Below are positions 25,966-33,448 of a DNA stretch of 64,000 nt, in pieces (the first letter of the stretch is position 1; each line of letters begins with the position of its first letter). Made by a program: the position numbers and the translations under genes. Origin of the DNA: Qipengyuania sp. JC766. GTDB lineage: Bacteria > Pseudomonadota > Alphaproteobacteria > Sphingomonadales > Sphingomonadaceae. The stretch is from contig NZ_JBFEFL010000001.1 of assembly GCF_040717445.1 (NCBI RefSeq), forward strand, positions 2,614,001 through 2,678,000, given 5' to 3'. The notes under the pieces were generated by a model that had not been told where the DNA came from, searched no databases, and was given only the letters and a program-made list of their open reading frames with translations.

Positions 25966-27435
25966 TCAGTTCCCCGCCGCGATGGCAAGAAGGGCTGCGT
26001 CCATCGCGGCAGTTGCTGCACCGTCTTCGCCCGGCGGGATATCGTTGGCAAAGGCCGAGAAGACCAGGGTCTCACCGCTGGTGGTGACGAGGTAGCCCGA
26101 AAGGGCGCGCGAGGCGTTGAGGGACCCGGTCTTGGCGAAAATTCGCCCGGCGAGAGGCGTGTCCCTGAAGCGACGTCCCAGCGTACCGTCCTCTCCGCCC
26201 ACAGGCAGGCTCTCGCGCCAGGTCGCGCCCCAAGGTTGCTCTGCCGCCCAGCGCAGCAACGCGGTGGTCCCGCGCGGTGTCAACCTGTTGTAGCTCGACA
26301 TCCCTGATCCGTCGGCCAATAGGTAGGATCCCTCCGGCAGTCCGGCGCGCGCCGTGACCCGCGCGAGGGCCGCCTGGCCGGACTCGATCGAGCCATCGCC
26401 TGCCACGCGACCGATCCTGCGCAGCATCAGCTCCGAATGCATGTTCTGGCTGACCTTGTTAATGGTGACGACATCGGCGGCGAGGTCTTCCGGTGCAAGC
26501 TGCGCCAGCATGTTTTCGGTCCCGCTCTCGTCGATATCGGAAGCCCTCGCCGGCGATGCCTGCCGAACCTCCAAATCGCCTGTGACCGTCACGCCGCGAT
26601 CGGCCAGCATGCGGGCCAGCCGCCAGGCCGCGTAGCGTGCCGGATCGTCGATTCCTAGCGTGTAGGTCCGGGGATCCGCCTCCGTTCCGATCGTGCCGGA
26701 AAGTTCGATCAAATCGCTGCCGGGCATGCGCCAGATGTCGATCTCGTTTTCGGTTCCGGCAACGCTGCGCGCGCGGTTGTCGATCCGGTAATATCCCCCG
26801 CTCGTGACGACGGGGGCGGCGTCGTCGCCGGCGGGCGTGACGGTCATGACGAATTCGTTGTCGTCGAGCGAAAGCGCGGAGATGCCTGTCCCGTAGCCGA
26901 ACGGCATGTTGTTCCAGCTCATCCCCGGGCTCCATCGCTGATCGGGATACCAGCGCGCATCGCCGACCACGTTTCGCACGCGGGGCGTACGGGCGGCGAC
27001 GGCATCGGCGAGGACGGACAGGCACTGGACCGTGCAGTCCGGTGCGCTGGAGAGCGTGGCCTCGCCGCGTCCCTCCAGGACGACATCGAACGTGCCGTCG
27101 CCGGCAGGTTCCAGCCGGACTCCGGTGCCCTGGGCCGCCGCCTGGATGGCGGGCAGGTCGGCATAGGCGGCGAGCGTGGTATAGATTTTCGTGTTCGATG
27201 CCGGAATGAACCGCTGGTCCGGGGCGATGCTGAGCACTTCGCTGCCATCCGCCCGCTCGACCATGATGCCGTACCGCGTTCCGGGGGGTGCGTCCGCGAG
27301 GATGGCGACGACCTGCTGCAGGAGGGCCTGGTCCTCTGCCTGGGCCGGAAGCGAGGGCGCGGGCGGGGCGCCTTCCTGCGCGGCAAGGGGCGATGCTATA
27401 AGGCAGGCTGCTGCAAGCGCGGTAAAAGTTCGCAT
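25966..27435 (-). CDS. dacB: D-alanyl-D-alanine carboxypeptidase/endopeptidase (PBP4, DacB)
   Basis: Periplasmic class C penicillin-binding protein that trims stem peptides and opens cross-links. The product has 489 residues with a signal peptide ending LAA-Q. The active-site motifs are complete: SxxK at Ser80-Lys83 (PASNTK), SxN at Ser329-Asn331 (SQN) and KTG at 435-437 (AKTGSLN). The family insert domains lie between the first two motifs. It is divergent from the amino-sugar kinase gene (156-bp gap) and convergent with the acylase. It would release D-Ala and shorter peptides that the surrounding salvage genes could use. Confidence 0.95.
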   Translation of the reverse strand: MRTFTALAAACLIASPLAAQEGAPPAPSLPAQAEDQALLQQVVAILADAPPGTRYGIMVERADGSEVLSIAPDQRFIPASNTKIYTTLAAYADLPAIQAAAQGTGVRLEPAGDGTFDVVLEGRGEATLSSAPDCTVQCLSVLADAVAARTPRVRNVVGDARWYPDQRWSPGMSWNNMPFGYGTGISALSLDDNEFVMTVTPAGDDAAPVVTSGGYYRIDNRARSVAGTENEIDIWRMPGSDLIELSGTIGTEADPRTYTLGIDDPARYAAWRLARMLADRGVTVTGDLEVRQASPARASDIDESGTENMLAQLAPEDLAADVVTINKVSQNMHSELMLRRIGRVAGDGSIESGQAALARVTARAGLPEGSYLLADGSGMSSYNRLTPRGTTALLRWAAEQPWGATWRESLPVGGEDGTLGRRFRDTPLAGRIFAKTGSLNASRALSGYLVTTSGETLVFSAFANDIPPGEDGAATAAMDAALLAIAAGN

Positions 27436-27591
27436 GGCGGGAGCTTAGCAGCGCGGCTCATCTATGCCAGCATCGGGCGATGCAGCCATAACCGCCATCA
27501 ATAGGTCGCCCTTCGCGCTGCCGCGCGGATTGCGGGTGCCCGGATCACCGCGTATCCGGAAGGCCTCATATGGCGGGGCGAGAGAGGCACG

Positions 27592-28458
27592 ATGGCGCAG
27601 TTCTACCTGGGGTTCGATGCCGGCGGTTCGCGCTGCCGGGCGCGTCTGATCGACGCGGACGGCACCGTCCTTGGCGAAGGGGAAGGCGGACCGGCCAACA
27701 CCCGCGCAGGTATCGAGCATGTGCGTGCCGTGCTCGCGGAAACCGGGTCGCTTGCGCTGGCGGCAGCCGGGCTGGACGAAGCGGCGACGGGACGTACCGC
27801 GATGGGAGCGGGGATCGCCGGGCTTTCGCGGCCGGGCGCGCGCGATGCCTTGGAAGCAGCGCAATTCCCTTACCAGTCGACTGCTTTTGCCACTGACGGG
27901 ATGATCGCCAATCTCGGGGCCCATGGCGGTGCGGACGGCGCGATCCTCGTCATCGGAACGGGCAGTGTGGCGCATGTGATGCACGAGGGGAAAAGCTTCG
28001 CGATCGGCGGGTACGGCTTTCCCATTTCGGACGAGGGCAGCGGTGCGGCGCTCGGGCTCAGCGCGATGCGGCACGCGCTCCGGGCGCTGGACGGACGGAC
28101 GAAGCCCACCCCGCTCAGCAGCGCGGTGACCGCGCGCTTCGGGCACGAGACGGTCCGCGCAGTCGCGTGGATGGACGAGGCGAAGCCCGCCGATTACGCG
28201 AGTTTCGCACCGCTGGTGATGGATTTCGCCGAAGCGAACGACGAGATCGCGCGCTCCATCGTGGAAGATGCGGCCCAGCACATCGAACGGTTTATCGAGA
28301 CGATTTTCCAGCGCGGCGCGCCGCGTTGCGCGCTGGCGGGCGGGCTCGCACCGCGCATGCAGCCCTGGTTGCGGGAGCGGACCGTGGCGCGGCTGGTCGA
28401 GGCTCAGGGCGATCCGCTGGACGGGGCGCTGTGGCTGGCCGGGTACAGGGCGGGCTAG
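27592..28458 (+). CDS. N-acetylglucosamine (possibly MurNAc) kinase, BadF/BadG family
   Basis: ASKHA-fold sugar kinase, 288 residues. Phosphate loop YLGFDAGGSRCRARLID at the N-terminus, second ATP loop ILVIGTGSVAH, then GYGFPISDEGSGAALG and the adenosine motif CALAGGLAP. This family includes GlcNAc kinases and the MurK-type enzymes that phosphorylate both MurNAc and GlcNAc. The next genes encode NagA, NagB-II and MurQ, which use exactly those products. Its TAG stop overlaps the opposing nagA stop within a CTAG. Confidence 0.85.
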   Translation: MAQFYLGFDAGGSRCRARLIDADGTVLGEGEGGPANTRAGIEHVRAVLAETGSLALAAAGLDEAATGRTAMGAGIAGLSRPGARDALEAAQFPYQSTAFATDGMIANLGAHGGADGAILVIGTGSVAHVMHEGKSFAIGGYGFPISDEGSGAALGLSAMRHALRALDGRTKPTPLSSAVTARFGHETVRAVAWMDEAKPADYASFAPLVMDFAEANDEIARSIVEDAAQHIERFIETIFQRGAPRCALAGGLAPRMQPWLRERTVARLVEAQGDPLDGALWLAGYRAG

Positions 28459-29594
28459 TCGAAACGGCGGCCGGCGATCCAGACGTCGCGGACATGCAGA
28501 TCGGGATCGAGGTGGACGAGATCGGCCGTGAACCCGGGTGCTATTGCCCCGCGGGTCCTCTCCATGCGCAGGAAGGCGGCCGGGTTCGAGGCCGCAAGGC
28601 GGCAGGCTTCGTCCAGCGATAAATGCAACATTTTCATGGCATTGCGCACTGCGAGGTCCATGGTCAGCGCACTTCCCGCAAGCGTGCCGTCGGCCCCGCG
28701 CAGGCTCCCTCCCTCGACCGTGATGGGCTGGCCCTGGAGGGTGAAGGAGGTCTGGTCGGTGCCGGCGGGGGGCATGGCGTCGGTGACGAGCATCGCGCCG
28801 TCGATGCCGCGTGCGGCGAGGGCGACGCGCAGGCTGGCGGGGTGGACGTGGTGGCCGTCGACGATCAGGCCGAAGCGGCTGCGGCGGTCCTCAAGCGCGG
28901 CGCCGACCATGCCCGGTTCGCGCGATCCGAAGGGCGTCATCGCATTGAAAAGATGGGTGAAACCGTCCAGCCCTTCGCGGTCGAGGGCATGGCGCGTGGC
29001 CTCGTAGCCGGCGGCGGAATGGCCCGCTGCGACGACGATACCGGCGGCGCGGAGCTTCGAAATAGTGCCCGGCGGCACGCATTCGGGGGCGAGGGTCACC
29101 AGCCGGATGCCGGGGGACGGACGGCAGAGAAGTTCGATTTCCGTGTCTGTCGGAGTGCGAATAAAGCGCTCGACATGTATGCCGCGGCGCTGCGTGTTCA
29201 GGAACGGCCCTTCCACGTGGATTCCGAGCACGCCGGGCACGCCCGCGCGGATCGCCTCGTCCACCGCGTCGATGGCGCGCGCGATGGTTTCGGCATTGTC
29301 GCTGATGAGCGTCGGCAGGAGGCCGGTGGTGCCGAAGCGGCGATGCGCCCCGGCGATGGCGGCGACGGTCTCGACAGACGGGTCGTCGTTGAACAGCACC
29401 CCGCCGCCGCCATTGACCTGCGTGTCGATGAAACCGGGGCACAGGAACCCGCCGTCGAGTTCGAGCCTGTCCGCATCGTCCGGCGCATGGTCCGCGATGG
29501 CTGAGATTAGACCGTCCTCGACCACCAGCCAGGCATCGTTCCTCAGGCCATCCGGCAAGACGATCCCTGCGCCTCCGATCGCGGTCCTGCTCAT
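28455..29594 (-). CDS. nagA: N-acetylglucosamine-6-phosphate deacetylase
   Basis: Cytoplasmic amidohydrolase, 379 residues, converting GlcNAc-6-P to GlcN-6-P. Motifs seen: GFIDTQVNGGGGVLFND, metal-binding Glu in HVEGPFLN, His ligands in AGHSAAGY and THLFNAMTPF, and the catalytic Asp in LVTDAMPPAG. The ATG at 29594 overlaps the stop of the upstream deaminase gene (ATGA), so these two steps are translationally coupled. The same open frame continues far upstream, but only as an out-of-frame reading of the deaminase gene; this is not a fusion. Confidence 0.95.
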   Translation of the reverse strand: MSRTAIGGAGIVLPDGLRNDAWLVVEDGLISAIADHAPDDADRLELDGGFLCPGFIDTQVNGGGGVLFNDDPSVETVAAIAGAHRRFGTTGLLPTLISDNAETIARAIDAVDEAIRAGVPGVLGIHVEGPFLNTQRRGIHVERFIRTPTDTEIELLCRPSPGIRLVTLAPECVPPGTISKLRAAGIVVAAGHSAAGYEATRHALDREGLDGFTHLFNAMTPFGSREPGMVGAALEDRRSRFGLIVDGHHVHPASLRVALAARGIDGAMLVTDAMPPAGTDQTSFTLQGQPITVEGGSLRGADGTLAGSALTMDLAVRNAMKMLHLSLDEACRLAASNPAAFLRMERTRGAIAPGFTADLVHLDPDLHVRDVWIAGRRFD

Positions 29595-30619
29595 CGCGTG
29601 CGGGTGACCTTGGACAGGTGCGGCGGATCGTCCGGGTCGAGGCCGCGCCGGCGCGCCAGCGCCTCGGCCGCGCGGTAGAAACTCAGGGCCATGCCGATGG
29701 CATCGATCGCCGGGTCCGCTGTACGCGCAACGGGCAACGCGACGGCCGCGTCCGCGACCCCGGCACCGATGATGCGCGCGCCGCGCTGGGCCAGCGCATC
29801 CAGCCGGTCCGTGAAGCCGGCGGCCGCCGCGTCCTGCGGGGCGAAGGCGAAGACCGGATCGCCTTCGCGCACCAGCGCCATGGGGCCGTGCGCGACTTCC
29901 GCGCTGCTGAAGGCTTCCGCGTGGATCTGCGCCACTTCCTTGAACTTGAGCGCGGCTTCGGCAGCGATCGGCGCGGTCGATCCGCGGCCCAGCACCAGCA
30001 GGCGTTGCGTCGTCGCCAGCGCGTCCACCATCGCGCCCCAGTCCGCGGCCCAGGCATCGTCGAGGGCCGGTTCGATCGCGTCGAGCGCCGCCGCCAGTGC
30101 CGCATCGCGTCCCCAGCGCGCGGCGAGGTCCGCGACGGCAACCAGCGAGGCGACGTAGCTCTTGGTCGCGGCCACGCTGCGTTCTTCCCCGGCATGGAGC
30201 GGCACGAGAATGTCCGCCTCGCGCGCCAGCGGAGAGTACGCGTCGTTGACCATCGCGATCAGCAGCGCGCCCTTCTCGCGCGCGGCGATTGCGGTTTCGA
30301 TCAGGTCCGGGCTGCGTCCCGACTGCGAGATCGCGAGCGCCAGCGTGCCGCGCAGTTTCTCGGAGGTCGCGCGGTAGAGCGTCGCCACCGAGGGCGACTG
30401 GCTGAGTGTCGGCAGGCCCAGCCGCGTCTCGAACAGGTGCTTGGCAAAGGCGGCGGCATGGTCCGACGATCCGCGTGCAATCGTGATGGCGAAGGGCGGG
30501 TCGAGGGTTTCCAGCCGCGCCACCGCGTCCGCCATCAGCTCCCTGTTGCTGGCAAGCTGCGCCGCGACGCGGGCAGGGGCCTGCGCCGCCTCCGTGAACA
30601 TTTGCGAGGGCGCAGTCAT
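29591..30619 (-). CDS. nagB-II: SIS-domain glucosamine-6-phosphate deaminase, NagB-II type
   Basis: The product has 342 residues with two sugar-isomerase (SIS) domains: the first has IARGSSDHAAAFAKH and ISQSGRSPDLIE, the second LVLGRGSTAPIAAEAALKFKEV and the AEAFSSAEVAHGP helix. This layout matches the GlmS-like, glutamine-independent deaminases called NagB-II or AgaS, which turn GlcN-6-P into fructose-6-P and ammonia. It is directly upstream of and coupled to nagA. The divergent partner is murQ, 71 bp away. Confidence 0.9.
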   Translation of the reverse strand: MTAPSQMFTEAAQAPARVAAQLASNRELMADAVARLETLDPPFAITIARGSSDHAAAFAKHLFETRLGLPTLSQSPSVATLYRATSEKLRGTLALAISQSGRSPDLIETAIAAREKGALLIAMVNDAYSPLAREADILVPLHAGEERSVAATKSYVASLVAVADLAARWGRDAALAAALDAIEPALDDAWAADWGAMVDALATTQRLLVLGRGSTAPIAAEAALKFKEVAQIHAEAFSSAEVAHGPMALVREGDPVFAFAPQDAAAAGFTDRLDALAQRGARIIGAGVADAAVALPVARTADPAIDAIGMALSFYRAAEALARRRGLDPDDPPHLSKVTRTR

Positions 30620-30636
30620 AGCCGTGCCTCATGGAC

Positions 30637-30668
30637 CGGCGCCGCCGATCCGGCTTGGCAAGGCGCCG
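30637..30668. promoter_or_regulatory. Inverted repeat in the nagB-II/murQ divergent gap
   Basis: CGGCGCC at 30637-30643 and GGCGCCG at 30662-30668 form a 7-bp inverted repeat with an 18-nt spacer in the 71-bp divergent gap. Its position would let one repressor control both genes. The high GC content makes chance repeats common, so this is only a candidate. Confidence 0.25.
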
Positions 30669-30690
30669 CGCGGGGCGGTAGGCAGCGGGC

Positions 30691-31572
30691 ATGAGCACCG
30701 AAGCCATCGATCCGCGTTACGAGAACATCGATCGATGGCCGACGGAACGCGCGGTCTCCGCCATGCTGGACGGGCAGGAGAACGCCGTGCGCGCCGTGTC
30801 TGCGGATTCCGATGCCATCGCCGCCGCGGCGGACGAGGCGGCGGAGAGGCTGGGGCGCACCGGCCGCATCGCCTATGCCGGCGCGGGGACGTCCGGCCGG
30901 ATCGGCGTGCAGGACGGGGTCGAGCTGACGCCCACTTTCGGCTGGCCGGAGGACCGGCTGGCATTCTTCCTGGCCGGCGGACCCGACGCGATGATGCGCG
31001 CGGTCGAAGGGGCGGAGGACGACGAGGCGGCGGGGCGTGCGGCCGTGCGGGATGCCGCACTGGGCCCGGCGGACGTGCTGATCGGGGTTGCCGCCAGCGG
31101 GCGCACGCCGTTCACCATCGCGGCAATCGAGGAAGCGCGAGAGCGGGGTGCGCTGACCATCGCCGTCGCCAACAATCCGGGGTGCGCGCTGCTGGCGGCG
31201 GGCGAGCACGCGATCCTGCTCGACACCGGCGCCGAAGCGGTCGCCGGATCGACCCGGATGGGCGCGGGCACCGCGCAGAAGGCGGCGCTCAACGCGCTCT
31301 CGACCGCGATCATGCTGCGCCAAGGCCTCGTCTATCGCGGCCTGATGGTGAACATGCGCATTTCCAACGCCAAGCTGCGCCAGCGGGCCGAGGCGATGAT
31401 CACGCTGGTCGCGGGCGTCGATCCGGATATCGCGGCCGCCATGCTGGACCGCGCCGGGGGGGATATCCGCATCGCGGTGCTGCTGGCACTGGGCCTGGGC
31501 GATAGCGCGGCACACGCGGCGCTGGAGGGGGACGAGCCCTTCGCCGCGCTGGTGGAGCGCCTGCGGCCCTGA
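30691..31572 (+). CDS. murQ: N-acetylmuramic acid 6-phosphate etherase
   Basis: Cleaves the lactyl ether of MurNAc-6-P to give GlcNAc-6-P and D-lactate, in the cytoplasm. The product has 293 residues, normal for MurQ. The start motif TEAIDPRYENIDRWPT, the SIS-domain phosphate loop AGAGTSGRIGVQDGVELTPTF, VAASGRTPFTIAA and GSTRMGAGTAQKAALN are all diagnostic. The gene is specific to peptidoglycan amino-sugar recycling, and this anchors the interpretation of the whole block. It ends 4 bp before the convergent amidohydrolase stop. Confidence 0.96.
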   Translation: MSTEAIDPRYENIDRWPTERAVSAMLDGQENAVRAVSADSDAIAAAADEAAERLGRTGRIAYAGAGTSGRIGVQDGVELTPTFGWPEDRLAFFLAGGPDAMMRAVEGAEDDEAAGRAAVRDAALGPADVLIGVAASGRTPFTIAAIEEARERGALTIAVANNPGCALLAAGEHAILLDTGAEAVAGSTRMGAGTAQKAALNALSTAIMLRQGLVYRGLMVNMRISNAKLRQRAEAMITLVAGVDPDIAAAMLDRAGGDIRIAVLLALGLGDSAAHAALEGDEPFAALVERLRP

Positions 31573-31576
31573 GCGA

Positions 31577-33448
31577 TCAGTAGAAGCGGACATCGTCCAG
31601 CTCGAGCCAGCCGGTCCCGCCCGGCTCCCCGGTCAGTTCGAAGCGGAGCGCGCGCAGCCGCGCCAGGTCCAGCGTGGCAGTCTTGGACGCGCTGGCAAAG
31701 GCGGAGAAGGGCAGGCGGAATTCGCGCGCCGCGTCGCCGGCCGCGAATTCGCTGCCGAACCACTGCGAGCCATTGAGGCCGTAGCTTTCCAGCCTGAGCC
31801 GGTAGGTCCCTTCGCCGCGCGCAACGAACGCGATGCCGGAAAAGCCGCTCGCATCGGCGGGCAGCACCGCGCCTTTTGTTAAAGGCAGGACGAGTTGCGC
31901 GAAGGGACGCGGATTGGCGCCGAAACTGGCGAGGCTGAAGATCGGCGCGTCCCCGTCCGGCCCGTGGCGATGGGCAAAGGCGATGTTGCTGTGATCGCTG
32001 CCCGCATCGGTCGCATCCACCGGCAGCGTGTCGAGGTCCGTGCGCCCGTCGGTGCGTGTCCCAGTGTGGATCGGGCCGGTCATGCGCACGCTTGGCAACG
32101 GGGTCACGCCGGGGGCATCGCGCCGTTCGCGAAGCTGCGCAAGCGGGACTTCGCGGCCCGCCTTCCAGACGCGCGCGACTTGCCACAGCTCGGTAATGTC
32201 CTCGTCCGGGCGGCCATCGATCAGGACCATGTCTGCCCGCTTGCCGACTTCCAGCGTACCGTGGGCGTCAGCCTGCCCCATGATCGCGGCGCTGGTGCGG
32301 GTCGCGGCAATCAGCGCTTCGGACGGTGTGAGGCCAAGCTCGACCAGCCAGAATATCTCCCGGACCAGCGAACTGCCGTGATAGACGCCGGAAATGCCCG
32401 CATCGGTGCCGGTCCCGATGGGGATGCCCGCCGCGTGCATGCCGCGCAGATTGTCCTTCAGCACCGCCCAGCGGTCGGTGACCAGCGGAGCCACGGGGCG
32501 GTTGCCGCGCGCGGCTCGGGCCGCCTCGCGCGCCAGTTCGGGGGAGGACAGGACGGTTTCCTCCCGCGCGGTGATCCGGCGCACGTCGTCCGGCTCGTAC
32601 ACCACCATCGTCGCCACATAGGCGGTGCCGCTTTCGCGCATGAGGGCGATCAGTTCCGCATCGGCCGGCTCGTCCCCGATGCCGTGCACCACCGCGTCCA
32701 CCCCGGCGGATGCGGCGACCATCGCGCCTTCGCGCGTCACCGTGTGCGTCACCACCGGCGTGCCTTGCGCGTGGGCCGCTTCCACGATCGAGGTGAGAGT
32801 GGGCGTGTCCATCGAATTGAGGTCGGGCCCGCGATTGTAACGCCAGCCATCGGCGAAGACCTTTACCACGTCGGGGCGATAGGGCAGCGCGGTGTCCATG
32901 ATCAGGCGCGCGGCCCGCGGGCTGGCGGCCTTCATCGTGAAGAAGTCGCCCCAGCCATATTCGGTGCCGTGTCCGCCCGGGACCCCGGCGCGGACCGCGA
33001 GGTTGAGATGCGGCGCCCATAGCGCGTCCGGGCCGGTGGTCAGGCCGCGGATCGGCTCCAGCATTTCGGCCGAGACGGAGTAGTCGTTGACCGTGGTGAC
33101 GCCGTTCAGGAGATAGCCGGTCCAGGCCTTGGCCATGTCTTCCGGCCCGCCATAGGCCGACGAGCGCAGATGGGTGTGCAGGTCGTGCAGGCCGGGGATC
33201 AGCGTTCCGCCTTCCGCATCGACGATCTGCGCGCCGGAAGGGCGGGGAATGCGCGGCGCGATGCGCGCGATCCGCTCGCCTTCGACCAGCACGTCGGCCC
33301 GGCGGACCTGCCCGTCCACCGCATCGAACACGCGCGCATCGCGGATGAGGATTACGGGGTCCTCCGCGTCCTGCGCGATGGCGGGTGCGCTGCCGGCCGC
33401 CATGGCCAGCGTCGCGGCGACCAGCCAGCCGAGCGCGGGGCGGATCAT
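31577..33448 (-). CDS. Exported amidohydrolase with C-terminal CIA30-like domain
   Basis: The product has 623 residues from the ATG at 33448, which overlaps the upstream peptidase stop (ATGA). Signal peptide at about 1-25 (AIA-Q), then a metal-dependent amidohydrolase domain (residues about 30-435; GLHDLHTHLRS, VVTHTVTREG, TGTDAGISG) resembling imidazolonepropionase/Xaa-Pro dipeptidase relatives. The last 170 residues form a beta-rich domain ending GGTGWLELDDVRFY, as in CIA30-like carbohydrate-binding folds. The substrate is unknown; peptide-like or cyclic-imide compounds are plausible. Probably periplasmic. Confidence 0.85.
   Translation of the reverse strand: MIRPALGWLVAATLAMAAGSAPAIAQDAEDPVILIRDARVFDAVDGQVRRADVLVEGERIARIAPRIPRPSGAQIVDAEGGTLIPGLHDLHTHLRSSAYGGPEDMAKAWTGYLLNGVTTVNDYSVSAEMLEPIRGLTTGPDALWAPHLNLAVRAGVPGGHGTEYGWGDFFTMKAASPRAARLIMDTALPYRPDVVKVFADGWRYNRGPDLNSMDTPTLTSIVEAAHAQGTPVVTHTVTREGAMVAASAGVDAVVHGIGDEPADAELIALMRESGTAYVATMVVYEPDDVRRITAREETVLSSPELAREAARAARGNRPVAPLVTDRWAVLKDNLRGMHAAGIPIGTGTDAGISGVYHGSSLVREIFWLVELGLTPSEALIAATRTSAAIMGQADAHGTLEVGKRADMVLIDGRPDEDITELWQVARVWKAGREVPLAQLRERRDAPGVTPLPSVRMTGPIHTGTRTDGRTDLDTLPVDATDAGSDHSNIAFAHRHGPDGDAPIFSLASFGANPRPFAQLVLPLTKGAVLPADASGFSGIAFVARGEGTYRLRLESYGLNGSQWFGSEFAAGDAAREFRLPFSAFASASKTATLDLARLRALRFELTGEPGGTGWLELDDVRFY

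Noticed and set aside
28455-30707. 750-codon frame suggesting a fusion of an unknown N-terminal domain to NagA
   Set aside because: The first half is an out-of-frame reading of the nagB-II gene; nagA has its own ATG coupled to the nagB-II stop.
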